Translations under genes and position numbers: made by a program | Shown here: positions 7,899-17,574 of the stretch, piece by piece | Position numbering within the stretch: position 1 is the stretch's first letter | Layout of the letters: the number at the start of each line of letters is the position of its first letter | From: Haloglomus salinum | GTDB lineage: Archaea; Halobacteriota; Halobacteria; Halobacteriales; Haloarculaceae | Reading direction: 5' to 3' | NCBI RefSeq assembly: GCF_024298825.1 | Contig: NZ_CP101153.1 | Location: 2,852,001 to 2,916,000, forward strand | DNA: 64,000 bases | The notes under the pieces: model-generated | Databases searched by the model: none | Seen by the model: only the letters and a program-made list of their open reading frames with translations | What the model was told of the DNA's origin: nothing

Positions 7899-8402
7899 AT
7901 GACGTTGCTCCGGACGAAGTACGCGGGTGAACTCGCGGTCCTGGCGACGTGGGCGAGCGCGCTGCTGCCGTGGTCGGTGTCGTTCGCCTCGCGAGGCGGC
8001 ATCTCCCTTGTGGTCGTCCGGTGGCAGGTCTTCCTCTTCCAGTTCATCTTCGGTGCGTCGCTTCCCGGCGAGGCGCCGTTCCAGACGGTACTGGGGGCGA
8101 TCACTCGCGAGTCGGGTGGCGTCGAGCAGGCGTATCAGGTGTGGGCGGTCGGGGCGGTCGTCTTCCTCGCCGCACTGGCCGTCAGCGTGGCCTACTACGC
8201 CCGTGAGGAGCAGGTCGAGGACCGACTTCCGGTCGACCCCGTTCGGTTGCTGGGCGGGCTGTTGCTCGTGAGCGGGGCGGTGCTGGGGGCGTCGACGGCG
8301 CTGCTGTTCACCCGCTATCCCGGGACCACGGTTCCGGTCGGGGCCCTGTTCCTGCTCGTGTTCGGGGCCGTCCTGCTCCGGGTCGAACAGGTGGCGTCCT
8401 GA
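7899..8402 (+). CDS. Haloarchaeal four-helix membrane protein of unknown function
   Basis: This 167-residue integral membrane protein has about four hydrophobic segments: ELAVLATWASALLPWSVSF, VVVRWQVFLFQFIFG, QVWAVGAVVFLAALAVSVAY and LLGGLLLVSGAVLGAS. A last segment, VPVGALFLLVFGAVLL, brings the possible count to five. A short charged loop, REEQVEDR, separates the middle helices. No transport or enzyme motif is present. It resembles small haloarchaeal membrane proteins annotated as DUF7549, though I cannot verify that. It is followed after 136 bases by the pilus ATPase, which has its own promoter. Confidence 0.75.
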   Translation: MTLLRTKYAGELAVLATWASALLPWSVSFASRGGISLVVVRWQVFLFQFIFGASLPGEAPFQTVLGAITRESGGVEQAYQVWAVGAVVFLAALAVSVAYYAREEQVEDRLPVDPVRLLGGLLLVSGAVLGASTALLFTRYPGTTVPVGALFLLVFGAVLLRVEQVAS

Positions 8403-8473
8403 CCCACCAGTCAGGGCGAGCGGGCTGCTTTCGGCCATCGTCGGCCGTCGGCGCCGCGCCGCGGCCAGCGTGG

Positions 8474-8483
8474 ATTTATATAT
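8474..8483 (+). promoter_or_regulatory. Strong TATA box of pilus module 1
   Basis: ATTTATATAT is one of the strongest TATA-like sequences in the window. A start of transcription near 8506 is expected. That gives a leader of about 33 bases to the ATG at 8539 and argues against the earlier ATG at 8470, which lies upstream of the promoter. Confidence 0.65.
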
Positions 8484-8538
8484 GGTTGGCCCTACCACCC
8501 TGACAACAGACGGGGGGCGACCAGGTCACCCGGCCATC

Positions 8539-10206
8539 ATGTCCGACACGAACGACACACAGCAGGGCCAACGGAAGGGCGCGCTGGAGAACGCGATGGA
8601 GCAACTCTCCAGAACGGTGGAGATGTTCCGTGGGTCCCGCATCGACATCGAGCACTGGTCCCCGACCGAACACGGGCAGCTGGTCAACTTCGGCGGCCGC
8701 GAGGGATACGAGGAGGTCGACCGCTACTGGTTGAACGCGCCGTTCTCCTACGCTTCGATCAACTACGACGCCGAGGAGAACCAGTATCTCTACCACGTCG
8801 TCGAGCCGACCCTGGACTCCTTCGAGGCCGAGCTGCTCGACGCGCTGTATCAGGATGTCCGGAACCCGCTCCTGTACGGCCCCGAGACCGACGCCGACGA
8901 CGAGGCGGGTGCCGAGCGGGTGCTGATGGAGGAGCTGCGCGACCGCCTGGAGGAGTACGGCGTCGACGTGGACATGGCCGGCTTCTACCGCCTCTTCTAC
9001 TATCTGTGGCGTCGTTTCCGCGGCTACGGGAAAATCGACGCCCTGATGCACGACCCCAACATCGAGGACATCTCCTGTGACGGCTATGGTCTGCCGCTGT
9101 ACGCCTACCACGAGGACTACCAGGACGTCGAGACCAACGTCTCCTTCGGCGAGGAGGAACTCGACTCGTTCGTCATCCAGCTGGCCCAGCAGTCCGGCCG
9201 GCACATCTCCGTCGGCAATCCGGTCGTCGAGACGACCCTGCAGGACGGGTCGCGTGCGGAACTCGCACTCGGGCAGGAGGTCACGCCTCGCGGCTCGGCG
9301 TTCACCATCCGGAAGTACAGCGAGGAGCCGTTCACCCCCATCGACCTCCTGCGGTTCGGGACGTACAGTCTCGACCAGATGGCCTACCTCTGGATGGCCA
9401 TCGAGCACAACAAGAACATCATCTTCGCGGGCGGTACCGCGGCCGGGAAGACGACCTCGCTGAACGCCATCTCGATGTTCATCCCGCCGCGGTCGAAGCT
9501 CATCACCATCGAGGACACCCGGGAGCTGGCGCTGTACCACGACAACTGGCTCTCCAGCGTCACCCGCGAGCGGCTGGACGAGGCCGCCAACATCAACATG
9601 TACGACCTGCTGCGGTCGTCGCTCCGGCACCGGCCGGAGTACATCGTCGTCGGCGAGGTGCGTGGCGAGGAGGCCATCACGCTGTTCCAGGCCATGAACA
9701 CCGGTCACACCACGCTGTCGACGATGCACGCCGACTCGGTGCAGACCGCCATCAACCGCCTCGAGAACGAGCCCATCAACGTGCCGCGGCCGATGGTCCA
9801 GTCGCTGGACGTGCTCGTCGTGCAGACGCTGGCCCGGTTCGGCGGCGAGCGCGTGCGGCGGGCCTCGGACGTGGCCGAGATCGAGGGTATCGACCAGCGG
9901 ACCGGCGAACTGGACTACGCCGGGGCCTACGACTGGAACGCCACGGACGACACCTTCAGCGAGGGCAACCGCAACCTGATGGACGAGATTCGCGAGGAGC
10001 GGGGGTGGTCCCAGCGTGACCTGCTCAGCGAGCTGCGCCGTCGCCGTCGCTTCCTCAAGTACCTCTGGGACGAGGAGGTGACCCAGTATCAGGCCTTCAC
10101 GACGATGGTGAATCGATACTACGCGAACCCGGACCGCGTGATGGACCGCATCGACGCCCCGGAGATCGATACCGGTTCCGAGGCCGAGGCCAGCGCCGAC
10201 GACTGA
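8539..10206 (+). CDS. Type IV pilus / type II secretion ATPase (PilB/GspE-like), module 1
   Basis: This 555-residue hexameric ATPase of the archaeal pilus, archaellum and secretion superfamily would power pilin assembly from the cytoplasmic side. The N-terminal domain is acidic. The core has an Asp-box region (IEDISCDGYG), Walker A GGTAAGKTT near 298-306, the IEDTREL Asp box, Walker B GEVRGEEA near 372 and the His box STMHADSV. All are intact. A C-terminal arginine-rich patch (LRRRRRFLKYLWDEE) follows. It is transcribed from a strong TATA box and sits two bases before its membrane partner. The start at 8539 is set by the promoter. Confidence 0.92.
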   Translation: MSDTNDTQQGQRKGALENAMEQLSRTVEMFRGSRIDIEHWSPTEHGQLVNFGGREGYEEVDRYWLNAPFSYASINYDAEENQYLYHVVEPTLDSFEAELLDALYQDVRNPLLYGPETDADDEAGAERVLMEELRDRLEEYGVDVDMAGFYRLFYYLWRRFRGYGKIDALMHDPNIEDISCDGYGLPLYAYHEDYQDVETNVSFGEEELDSFVIQLAQQSGRHISVGNPVVETTLQDGSRAELALGQEVTPRGSAFTIRKYSEEPFTPIDLLRFGTYSLDQMAYLWMAIEHNKNIIFAGGTAAGKTTSLNAISMFIPPRSKLITIEDTRELALYHDNWLSSVTRERLDEAANINMYDLLRSSLRHRPEYIVVGEVRGEEAITLFQAMNTGHTTLSTMHADSVQTAINRLENEPINVPRPMVQSLDVLVVQTLARFGGERVRRASDVAEIEGIDQRTGELDYAGAYDWNATDDTFSEGNRNLMDEIREERGWSQRDLLSELRRRRRFLKYLWDEEVTQYQAFTTMVNRYYANPDRVMDRIDAPEIDTGSEAEASADD

Positions 10207-10207
10207 T

Positions 10208-12418
10208 ATGGCGGTCACGACCTACATCCCACTCATCGTCGTCGTGGTGGCGCTGGTGGTGCTGGCGCTGGCGCCGTTCAGCCGGACGATCGAACGCGAC
10301 ACCAAGCGGCTCGCCTACACGGCGTTCGGCGGCCGGACGGTCTCGGATAACGAACAGCGCGAGCGAACGCTTCGTGCGGCCGGTATCGGGACACCGTACC
10401 GGGTGTACGTCACCCAGACGTACCTGTACACGGCCGTGGCGGCGTTCTCGGGGGCCGTCCTCGGTGTCTATCTCGGCGGCTTCCTGGTGGAGTTGCTCGA
10501 CCTGAACACGCTGACCGCTCCGAGCCCCGTCATCAGCGACGTGGCGTCGTCGCTTCCCGACTTCCTGCTGGCGTTCAACGCCAAACTGTTCGCGCTCCTC
10601 GTCGGCACGAGCCTCCTGATGGGGACCATCGCGGCGACCATCGTCTACGCCATCCGGTGGGCGATTCCGTCCGTCCGTGCGACCACGCGTGAGCGACAGA
10701 TCGACGCCTCGCTCCCACGGATGGTCGCGTTCATCTACGCCCAGTCCCGTGGCGGGATGGCGTTCCCGGACGTGATGCGCTCGCTCTCGAACAACCGCGG
10801 CGTCTTCGGGGCCGGCGCCGAGGAGATGGCCGTCGGCGTCCGCAATATCGACGTGTTCGGGCAGGACCTCGTCAACGCGGTCCGGGACCTCTCGCGGCGC
10901 ACGCCGTCACAGCAGTTCCAGAAGTTCATGGAGAACCTGACGAGCGTGCTCCAGTCCGGTCGGAACCTCTCGGCGTTCCTCGCCGACGAGTACGAGCGCT
11001 ACCGCGAGCAGGCCGAGGAACAGCAGGAGGAGATCCTCGAACTGCTGGCGACCACGGCCGAGGTGTACGTCACCACCGTCGTCGCGGGGATGCTGTTCCT
11101 CATCACCATCCTGCTCGTCATCGGGCTCACCAGCGGCGATACCCTGGTTCTGGTCCAGCTCATCACGTACGTCGTCCTGCCTGCGACGAACCTCCTCTTC
11201 ATCGCGTATCTCTCGGAGATCACCCAGCCGCTCCGGGCCAGCCGCGACGAGAGCGACATCGAGCGCGACGAACTGAACGCGCTGAACCGGCGGCTCCCGC
11301 GCGAGGCCGGTGAGGACGAGCCGGCGACCGCCCCCGACGGTGGTGAGTCCGTCGGGCACGCTTCGTCGGGGACGCCCGACGGCGGCGAGCCGGCCGACTA
11401 CGGCTGGGCCGAGAGCCCACAGTCGAAAGCCAACCGCGACCGGCTCCGGGCGTACAAGCGCGTCAAGCGGGTCCGGTCGGCGCTCACCAGCCCCGTCGAA
11501 TCCCTCTTCAATCAGCCGGAACTCATCCTGTTCGTGACCGTCCCCATCGCTGTGGGGTTCGTTCTGGCCCAGTTGCCGGGGGCACTGGAGGGCGGGTCCT
11601 TCGACGCGCGGGCGTTCGACGACGCACTCATCCAGGCCGCGCTGTTCGTGATGTCGACGTTCGCGGTCGTGTACGAGGTGGCCCAGCAACGGCTGCAACG
11701 CCTCGAAAGCGCCATCCCGGACATGCTGGAGCGACTCGCCAGCCTCAACGAGGCCGGCGTCGCCGTCGTCTCCTCGTTCGACCGGGTCCGTCGGAGCGAC
11801 CTCGGCGAACTGAACGCCGAGGTCGACCGCATCTGGCGCGACATCAAGTGGGGTGCCACGGTCGAGCAGGCACTGAACCGCTTCGAGCGCCGGGTGCAGA
11901 CCCCCTCGGTCACGCGGACGGTGACGCTGTTGACGAACTCGATGCGGGCCTCGAACGAGATCGGGCCCGTGCTCCGCATCGCATCCGAGCAGGCTCGTGC
12001 GGACCAGCGCCTGAAGCGCAAGCGCAAGCAGGAGATGTTCACCTACATCATCGTCATCTACGTCTCTTTCCTGGTCTTCCTCGTCGTCATCGGGGCCATC
12101 GACCGAGTCCTGATTCCGAACCTGCCGACCCAGAGCGCGCTCAGCGGTGGGGACGGGGCCGTCGCCTCGGCGCCCTCGTTCCTCCAGATCAACTCCGACA
12201 AGGTCGAACAGTACCGCCTGACCTTCTTCCACGCGGGCCTCATCCAGGCGATGCTCTCGGGGCTGGTCGGCGGGCAGATGGGTGGCGGCTCCATCAAGGA
12301 CGGCATGAAGCACGCCAGCATCATGCTGCTCATCACCTACCTCGTGTTCGTCTTCCTGCCGCAGCCGGATGTCGGCGGCGCGACGGCGGGGATGCTGGTT
12401 CCGCTCCTCCCCTTCTGA
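10208..12418 (+). CDS. Type II secretion / pilus assembly platform protein (PilC/GspF family), module 1
   Basis: This 736-residue integral membrane protein carries two T2SSF repeats, as haloarchaeal PilC proteins do. It would form the platform on which the ATPase acts. Each repeat has a soluble helical domain (LPRMVAFIYAQSRGGM near 175 and IPDMLERLASLNEAGV near 502) followed by paired membrane helices. An acidic, proline-rich linker (about 345-410) joins the two halves. The C-terminus is very hydrophobic (SIMLLITYLVFVFLPQ). It starts two bases after the ATPase stop, so the pair is an operon. Confidence 0.9.
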   Translation: MAVTTYIPLIVVVVALVVLALAPFSRTIERDTKRLAYTAFGGRTVSDNEQRERTLRAAGIGTPYRVYVTQTYLYTAVAAFSGAVLGVYLGGFLVELLDLNTLTAPSPVISDVASSLPDFLLAFNAKLFALLVGTSLLMGTIAATIVYAIRWAIPSVRATTRERQIDASLPRMVAFIYAQSRGGMAFPDVMRSLSNNRGVFGAGAEEMAVGVRNIDVFGQDLVNAVRDLSRRTPSQQFQKFMENLTSVLQSGRNLSAFLADEYERYREQAEEQQEEILELLATTAEVYVTTVVAGMLFLITILLVIGLTSGDTLVLVQLITYVVLPATNLLFIAYLSEITQPLRASRDESDIERDELNALNRRLPREAGEDEPATAPDGGESVGHASSGTPDGGEPADYGWAESPQSKANRDRLRAYKRVKRVRSALTSPVESLFNQPELILFVTVPIAVGFVLAQLPGALEGGSFDARAFDDALIQAALFVMSTFAVVYEVAQQRLQRLESAIPDMLERLASLNEAGVAVVSSFDRVRRSDLGELNAEVDRIWRDIKWGATVEQALNRFERRVQTPSVTRTVTLLTNSMRASNEIGPVLRIASEQARADQRLKRKRKQEMFTYIIVIYVSFLVFLVVIGAIDRVLIPNLPTQSALSGGDGAVASAPSFLQINSDKVEQYRLTFFHAGLIQAMLSGLVGGQMGGGSIKDGMKHASIMLLITYLVFVFLPQPDVGGATAGMLVPLLPF

Positions 12419-12419
12419 C

Positions 12420-13118
12420 GTGGCGGGCGACGACTCCGCGGCGACCCCCCCGGAACCCGCTACCGTCAGTGACCGCCGGACGGTGCGCGAGACCTACGAC
12501 CACATCGCGACCCACTTCGCCGAGACACGCGCGCACCCGTGGCCTGAGGTGACCGACTTCCTCGACGGCCGCGGGGGGGAGACGGGCCTCGACCTCGGCG
12601 CGGGAAACGGCCGTCACGTCGAACCGCTCGCCGACCGCACCGACCGTGTTCTCGCCGTCGACGCCAGTTCCGAACTCCTCCAGGTGGGACGTGACCGCGC
12701 CGTCGATCGGGGATACCGCGACCGCTACCGGCCGGTCGCCGCCGACGCCGCCCGCCTCCCGCTCGCGGCCGACACGGTGGACCTCGCGGTGTACGTTGCC
12801 ACCCTCCACCACCTCCCGGACCGGGAGACGCGGGTCGCGTCGCTCTCGGAACTCGCACGGGTCCTCGCGCCGGGCGCCCGGGCGCTGGTGAGTGCGTGGA
12901 GCACCGCTCACGACCGCTTCGAGGCCGCCGCCGATGCCGCCGAGGGGTTCGACACGACCGTCGACTGGACGCTCCCCGGCGGGCAGCGGGTCCCCCGGTT
13001 CTACCACATCTACGCGCCCGCCGAGTTCGACGCGGACCTCGCGGCGAGCGACCTCGACGTGGTCGAATCGTTCCTGTCAAGCGGAAATTGCTACGCTATT
13101 GTGGGTGTTAATCGGTAA
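12420..13118 (+). CDS. Class I SAM-dependent methyltransferase (Trm9-like)
   Basis: This 232-residue protein has motif I GLDLGAGNGRH (about 51-61), an acidic motif II end LAVDASSELL, and the post-core phrase LPLAADTVDLAVYVATLHHLPD seen in Trm9/ALKBH8-type tRNA wobble methyltransferases and in ubiquinone-like methyltransferases. The start is GTG at 12420, one base after the stop of the preceding gene. An upstream ATG at 12369 would overlap that gene by 50 bases and adds arginine-rich, non-haloarchaeal sequence. Its place at the end of the pilus operon may be incidental. Confidence 0.82.
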   Translation: MAGDDSAATPPEPATVSDRRTVRETYDHIATHFAETRAHPWPEVTDFLDGRGGETGLDLGAGNGRHVEPLADRTDRVLAVDASSELLQVGRDRAVDRGYRDRYRPVAADAARLPLAADTVDLAVYVATLHHLPDRETRVASLSELARVLAPGARALVSAWSTAHDRFEAAADAAEGFDTTVDWTLPGGQRVPRFYHIYAPAEFDADLAASDLDVVESFLSSGNCYAIVGVNR

Positions 13119-13312
13119 TTTCTGGTCCTGGTGCAGAATATCTGAAATTATACGAGAATATCTCCGCACTGGGGTAGAGGGGAAGTCTCTATCCGACATA
13201 CGGCCACCGCTTTCGGACCGGTACGCACTTGTGGCCCCCACGACCAGACAGTGATGCGAGCGCCGGTGGTGACCGCCGAAGGCGGGAACCACGGGGCTCG
13301 AACGAAGTGAGA

Positions 13313-13383
13313 GCGCCGGTGGTCTAGTGGTAGGACACAAGCCTTCCAAGCTTGTCGCCCGGGTTCAAGTCCCGGCCGGCGCA
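13313..13383 (+). tRNA. tRNA-Gly (TCC anticodon)
   Basis: This 71-base cloverleaf has a perfect acceptor stem (GCGCCGG with CCGGCGC, discriminator A), an anticodon arm CAAGC-CTTCCAA-GCTTG giving anticodon TCC, and a T-arm CCGGG-TTCAAGT-CCCGG. CCA is not encoded and there is no intron. The first 11 bases, with two flanking bases, are duplicated 53 bases upstream (13258-13270). Confidence 0.95.
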
Positions 13384-13718
13384 TGCCTTCTGTGGACGCT
13401 CTCGATTGCTCCCGACCTCGACCACCAGTCGACTCGCTGGGCGGAGAATCATGCACTCGGTTCGCAGCTGAACTGAGCCTCGCGACCCCCTCTACGACTG
13501 GACTGAACGGTGCATTTAACACTGCGGACCCGAACGTTCGCGCAAGTGTAACGTACCACATTCGTCGGCGGCGAGGGGTCCGGAGTCCAGGTGCGTATAA
13601 AGTACCGGGGTTGGCCGGTGAAATCCTCTTGCAGGTGACGGCGGATGGACAGGCAGGACCGACCTGAATGCTCGGACAGGTGTGGTGTCCGGGCGGGGAC
13701 GGTAAAACACAGGAACGT
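13384..13718. other. 335-bp spacer between tRNA-Gly and pilus module 2
   Basis: No gene is evident. Two TATA-like elements are present: CATTTAAC near 13512 and GTATAAAGT at 13595-13603. The latter would start transcription near 13626, upstream of the module 2 ATPase. A perfect palindrome CGAACGTTCG lies near 13531. An open frame crosses the tRNA end, but its sequence is not protein-like. Confidence 0.5.
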
Positions 13719-15557
13719 GTGACCGTGAGCAGCGAAACAGACCAGAACGAGCCGAGATCGACCGAGGAGCACAGTGAGACTGGGCCGGAGGACGGCGGCT
13801 TCCAGTTCGACAGTGACGAAGATGCCGACGGAGCGGGGACAACGACCAGCGAGGGCGCCTCCGGGCGATCGACCGCTGGTGGTGGCCATATCGTCGCTGA
13901 CCACCCTATCAAGGGTGAGATCCTCCGCGAGGTGCAGGAGTGGTTCCAGCAGGCGGACCTCGACGAGTCGTTCGCGACGCCTCCGGAGACCGAGTTCATC
14001 AAGAACCAGTTCTTCGACTTCTCCTACCTCGACGACCACGAGGAGATCGAACGTGTGTGGGTCAACCGCCCGTACGCGTACGTGTCCATCCTCCAGCGTC
14101 ACGGGGAGGAGAAGCTCCGCTACCACGTCCACGAACCCGAACTGACGGAGTTCGAGGAGTACGTCAAGGAGGACCTCGAGAAGATCCTCCGGAACTCCCT
14201 GATGTACCAGGACCTCGACGACGAGGAGGAGCGCGAGGCGGTCTTCGAGCGGAAGGCCAAGGAGATTATCACGGACCACGCGGCCGCGACGGTCTCGGAC
14301 GGGACGCTCCTGAAGCTGAAGTACTACCTCCTGCGGGACTTCGTCCATCTCGGCCCCATCGACCCCATCATGCGGGACCCGGCCATCGAGGACATCTCGT
14401 GTGACGGTATCGGTATCCCGGTGTACGTCTACCACACGGAGCATCGGGACCTGAAGTCGAATATCACGTTCGACGGCAACGACCTGTCCTCGTTCGCGCT
14501 CCGGCTGGCCCAGCGTGCGGGCGAGCAGATATCGGTGAGCGAACCGCTGATGGACGGCACGCTCCCCGACGGGAGCCGTGTCCAGCTGACCTTCGGCTCG
14601 GACGTCTCGACGCGTGGGTCGAACTTCACCATCCGGAAGTTCGCGAACGTCCCGCTGACGCCGGTCGACCTCATCAACACCGGAACGTTCAGCGTCGAGC
14701 AGATGGCGTACTTCTGGCTGGCCATCGAGAACAACCGCTCGCTCATCTTCTCCGGCGGTACCGGCTCGGGGAAGACGACCAGCATGAACGCGGTGTCGAT
14801 GTTCATCCCGGAGGACTCGAAGGTCGTCTCCATCGAGGACACCCGGGAGATCACGCTCCCGCACGACAACTGGATCCAGTCGCTGACGCGTGACTCCATC
14901 ACCTCGGAGGGCCGCGGTGAGGTCACGATGTACCAGCTCCTGCAGGCCGCGCTCCGCCAGCGCCCCGAGTACCTCCTCGTGGGCGAGATTCGGACCGAGC
15001 AGGACGTGGCGTTCACGTTCTTCCAGGCCATCGGCACGGGGCACACGGCGTACACGACCATCCACGCCGAGTCCGTCGAGGGCGTCCTCAACCGGCTGGA
15101 GAACGACCCGCTCGCGGTGCCGGTCCAGATGGTGCTGGAGCTCGACATCGTCTCCATCCAGAAGCAGACGTTCAAGGACGGCGACCGGGTGCGCCGGAAC
15201 GACGGCGTGACCGAGATCCGCTCTGGCGACGACGCCGGCGAATCCGTACGCGCCATCGACGTGTTCCAGCGCGACGCGGACACGGACACCCACCGGAAGG
15301 TGAACAAATCCGCCGTCCTGCAGGACATCGCCGACGACCGTGGCTGGGGCGCGCGCGAACTCGCCGAGGCCATCAACGACCGCGAGGAGTTCCTCCAGTA
15401 TCTCGTCGACGAGGATATCGACGACTACCAGCAGGTCACCGCCGCCATCCACGCCTTCGGCAACGACCGCGAGGAGTTGATGCAGAAGGTCCAGCAGGGC
15501 ACGCTCTCGCCCGATGACCTGAGTATCGACGAGGAGGCCGACGAGCTCTACCGATGA
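13719..15557 (+). CDS. Type IV pilus / type II secretion ATPase (PilB/GspE-like), module 2
   Basis: This is a second ATPase of the same family as the gene at 8539, about 612 residues long with a longer acidic, Ser/Thr-rich N-terminus. The core motifs are Walker A GGTGSGKTT near 347, Asp box SIEDTREI, Walker B GEIRTEQD near 422 and His box TTIHAES, all intact. The start is uncertain. GTG at 13719 or 13725 gives a typical acidic N-terminus (SSETDQNEP). ATG at 13668 is possible downstream of the TATA box at 13595 but adds atypical residues. The stop overlaps the next ATG by four bases, and the next two genes follow directly. Confidence 0.9.
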   Translation: MTVSSETDQNEPRSTEEHSETGPEDGGFQFDSDEDADGAGTTTSEGASGRSTAGGGHIVADHPIKGEILREVQEWFQQADLDESFATPPETEFIKNQFFDFSYLDDHEEIERVWVNRPYAYVSILQRHGEEKLRYHVHEPELTEFEEYVKEDLEKILRNSLMYQDLDDEEEREAVFERKAKEIITDHAAATVSDGTLLKLKYYLLRDFVHLGPIDPIMRDPAIEDISCDGIGIPVYVYHTEHRDLKSNITFDGNDLSSFALRLAQRAGEQISVSEPLMDGTLPDGSRVQLTFGSDVSTRGSNFTIRKFANVPLTPVDLINTGTFSVEQMAYFWLAIENNRSLIFSGGTGSGKTTSMNAVSMFIPEDSKVVSIEDTREITLPHDNWIQSLTRDSITSEGRGEVTMYQLLQAALRQRPEYLLVGEIRTEQDVAFTFFQAIGTGHTAYTTIHAESVEGVLNRLENDPLAVPVQMVLELDIVSIQKQTFKDGDRVRRNDGVTEIRSGDDAGESVRAIDVFQRDADTDTHRKVNKSAVLQDIADDRGWGARELAEAINDREEFLQYLVDEDIDDYQQVTAAIHAFGNDREELMQKVQQGTLSPDDLSIDEEADELYR

Positions 15558-17572
15558 GTTCACCGAACGTCGACGACTCCCCGATCGTCCCGGAGTACGA
15601 GCTGGAGCAGTACTTCCCGGAGCGGTCGGAACTGAGCGAGGAGGAGCGTGCGAAACTGCGCGAGCAGCACGGCTACTTCCGGACCTACTTCCGGGAACAG
15701 CCCGACCGGTTCCGGAAGCTCCAGCGCTGGCTCAACCAGGCCCGCTTCGGCGTCACCTACGACGTCTACCTGGCCGCGACGGCCCGCTACGCCATCGGCG
15801 CGGCGGTGGTCGGGCTCGTCCTGGGGGTGGCGCTCTCGGTGCAGCTGATGACGATGGGCGTCTTCGCGCCGATTACGGAGCTACCAGCGGTTGGCGGCGT
15901 CCTGGCGCCGGTTCTTGGGCCGCTGGTCGCCTTCGTGTTCGGGCTGCTCGGAATCACCGTCCTCGGCGGCGGGACGGCGATGGCCCGCTACTACTACCCA
16001 CGGACGGTGGTCAATCAACGCCAGCGCAACATCGACGTGTTGCTCCCACACGCCATCGTCTACATGTACGCCCTGAGCCACGGGGGGATGAACACGTTCG
16101 AGGTCATCAAGGAGGTCGCACAGGCCGAGGACGTCTACGGCGAGGTGTCGCGCGAGTGTGACATGATCGTACGCGACGTGGAGCTGTTCGGGAACGACCT
16201 GTTCACGGCCATCCGCGACGCCCGGAACCTCACGCCCTCGGACAACTTCGAGCAGTTCCTCGACGACACGCTCTCCGTGCTCGACTCCGGGAGCGACTTC
16301 AGTACCTTCCTGTCCGACGAATCCGAGACGTACATGAACGAGGCCAAGCAGGAGCAGGAGAACTTCCTGGAGACGCTGTCTATCCTGAGCGAGATCTTCG
16401 TCGTGATGTTCGTCGCGGCGCCGCTGTTCCTCATCGTGACGCTGATGGTTATCAGTCTGCTCGGTGGGGACTCGCTCGCCCAGACGCAGGCGCTGGTCTA
16501 CCTGTTCCTCCCGGCGGGGATGGTCGTGTTCATCGTCCTCATCGACCTGCTGTCGAAGCCGTACGCACAGCACGAACACGATGTCGAACTGTCCGAGGAG
16601 CAGGACGTGGCCCCGAGCGACGCGGCCGAGTCCGACCCGCACTTCGAGGAGTACGAGAAACGGAAGCGCCGCGACGAGCTGCTCGAACTCGTCCGGAACC
16701 CGATTTCGGAGATCCGCAAGCGGAACCCGCTGCTGTCGCTCGCGGTCTCCGTGCCGGCGGCGCTCCTCGCCGTCGGGCTACTCGTCGTCTCGGGCCAGCT
16801 CCAGACGAGTCTCGCCGGGATGGGACGGACGCCCATCAAGCACACAATCGGGTACGGGGTCATCCCGTTCCTCATCACGACGGTCCCGCTGACACTGTTC
16901 TACGAGGCCGAGCGCCGGCGGGAGCAGCGCATCTCGAGTCGCTTCCCCGACACGCTCAACATCCTCTCCAGCGCCAACCAGATGGGTATCCGGCTCGTCG
17001 ACGCCCTGGACCTCGTCTCGCGCTGGTCGGAGGGAACCCTGGCCGACGAACTCCGCAAGGTCCGCAACGACATCACGTGGAACCACGATATCGAGGGGGC
17101 GCTGCTGTCGTTCGCTGACCGCCTGCGGGTCCCGCAGGTGACCCGGACGATGAAGCTCATCGCGAAGGGGTCGCGCTCCTCCTCGGACCTCTCGGAGATC
17201 ATCTCCATCGCCGCCGAGGACACCCGCAACCGCTACCAGATCGAGCAGAACCGGCGCCAGGAGATGGCCGCGTACACGGCCATCGTCGCCATCGGCTTCC
17301 TGGTCTACCTCGCGGTCATCGTGCTGCTTGACACCTCGTATCTCCAGCCGATCGGACAGATGGCCACCGACGCACAGGGCAACACCGACCTGCTGACCGT
17401 GTCGACGGTTCCGGTCGACCAGTACCGGACCATCTTCTTCCACTCGGCGCTCATCCAGGGTGCCGGGAGCGGACTGCTCGCCGGCAAACTCGCGGAGAAC
17501 GACGTTCTGGCCGGGTTGAAATACAGCATCGTCCTCGTGGCGATCGCGCTCGCGGTCTTCATCTTCATCTAA
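15554..17572 (+). CDS. Type II secretion / pilus assembly platform protein (PilC/GspF family), module 2
   Basis: This 672-residue membrane platform protein is paralogous to the gene at 10208. Two T2SSF units are visible: the first with LLPHAIVYMYALSHGGMN near 158, the second with FPDTLNILSSANQMGIRLVDAL near 463. Each is followed by helix pairs such as VVMFVAAPLFLIVTLMVIS and AIVAIGFLVYLAVIVLLD. An acidic linker (about 330-375) joins them. The ATG overlaps the ATPase stop (ATGA). The stop is two bases before the ATG of the pilin-like gene, so the three genes form one operon. Confidence 0.9.
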   Translation: MSSPNVDDSPIVPEYELEQYFPERSELSEEERAKLREQHGYFRTYFREQPDRFRKLQRWLNQARFGVTYDVYLAATARYAIGAAVVGLVLGVALSVQLMTMGVFAPITELPAVGGVLAPVLGPLVAFVFGLLGITVLGGGTAMARYYYPRTVVNQRQRNIDVLLPHAIVYMYALSHGGMNTFEVIKEVAQAEDVYGEVSRECDMIVRDVELFGNDLFTAIRDARNLTPSDNFEQFLDDTLSVLDSGSDFSTFLSDESETYMNEAKQEQENFLETLSILSEIFVVMFVAAPLFLIVTLMVISLLGGDSLAQTQALVYLFLPAGMVVFIVLIDLLSKPYAQHEHDVELSEEQDVAPSDAAESDPHFEEYEKRKRRDELLELVRNPISEIRKRNPLLSLAVSVPAALLAVGLLVVSGQLQTSLAGMGRTPIKHTIGYGVIPFLITTVPLTLFYEAERRREQRISSRFPDTLNILSSANQMGIRLVDALDLVSRWSEGTLADELRKVRNDITWNHDIEGALLSFADRLRVPQVTRTMKLIAKGSRSSSDLSEIISIAAEDTRNRYQIEQNRRQEMAAYTAIVAIGFLVYLAVIVLLDTSYLQPIGQMATDAQGNTDLLTVSTVPVDQYRTIFFHSALIQGAGSGLLAGKLAENDVLAGLKYSIVLVAIALAVFIFI

Positions 17573-17574
17573 CA

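Noticed and set aside
8470-8538. Earlier ATG for the module 1 ATPase
   Set aside because: It lies upstream of the strong TATA box, so it would not be in the transcript.
12369-12419. Earlier ATG for the methyltransferase at 12420
   Set aside because: It would overlap the preceding gene by 50 bases and add an arginine-rich start; the GTG at 12420 fits the gene junction better.
13383-13667. Open frame starting inside the tRNA-Gly end
   Set aside because: It begins at the tRNA and its product shows no domain or acidic bias.
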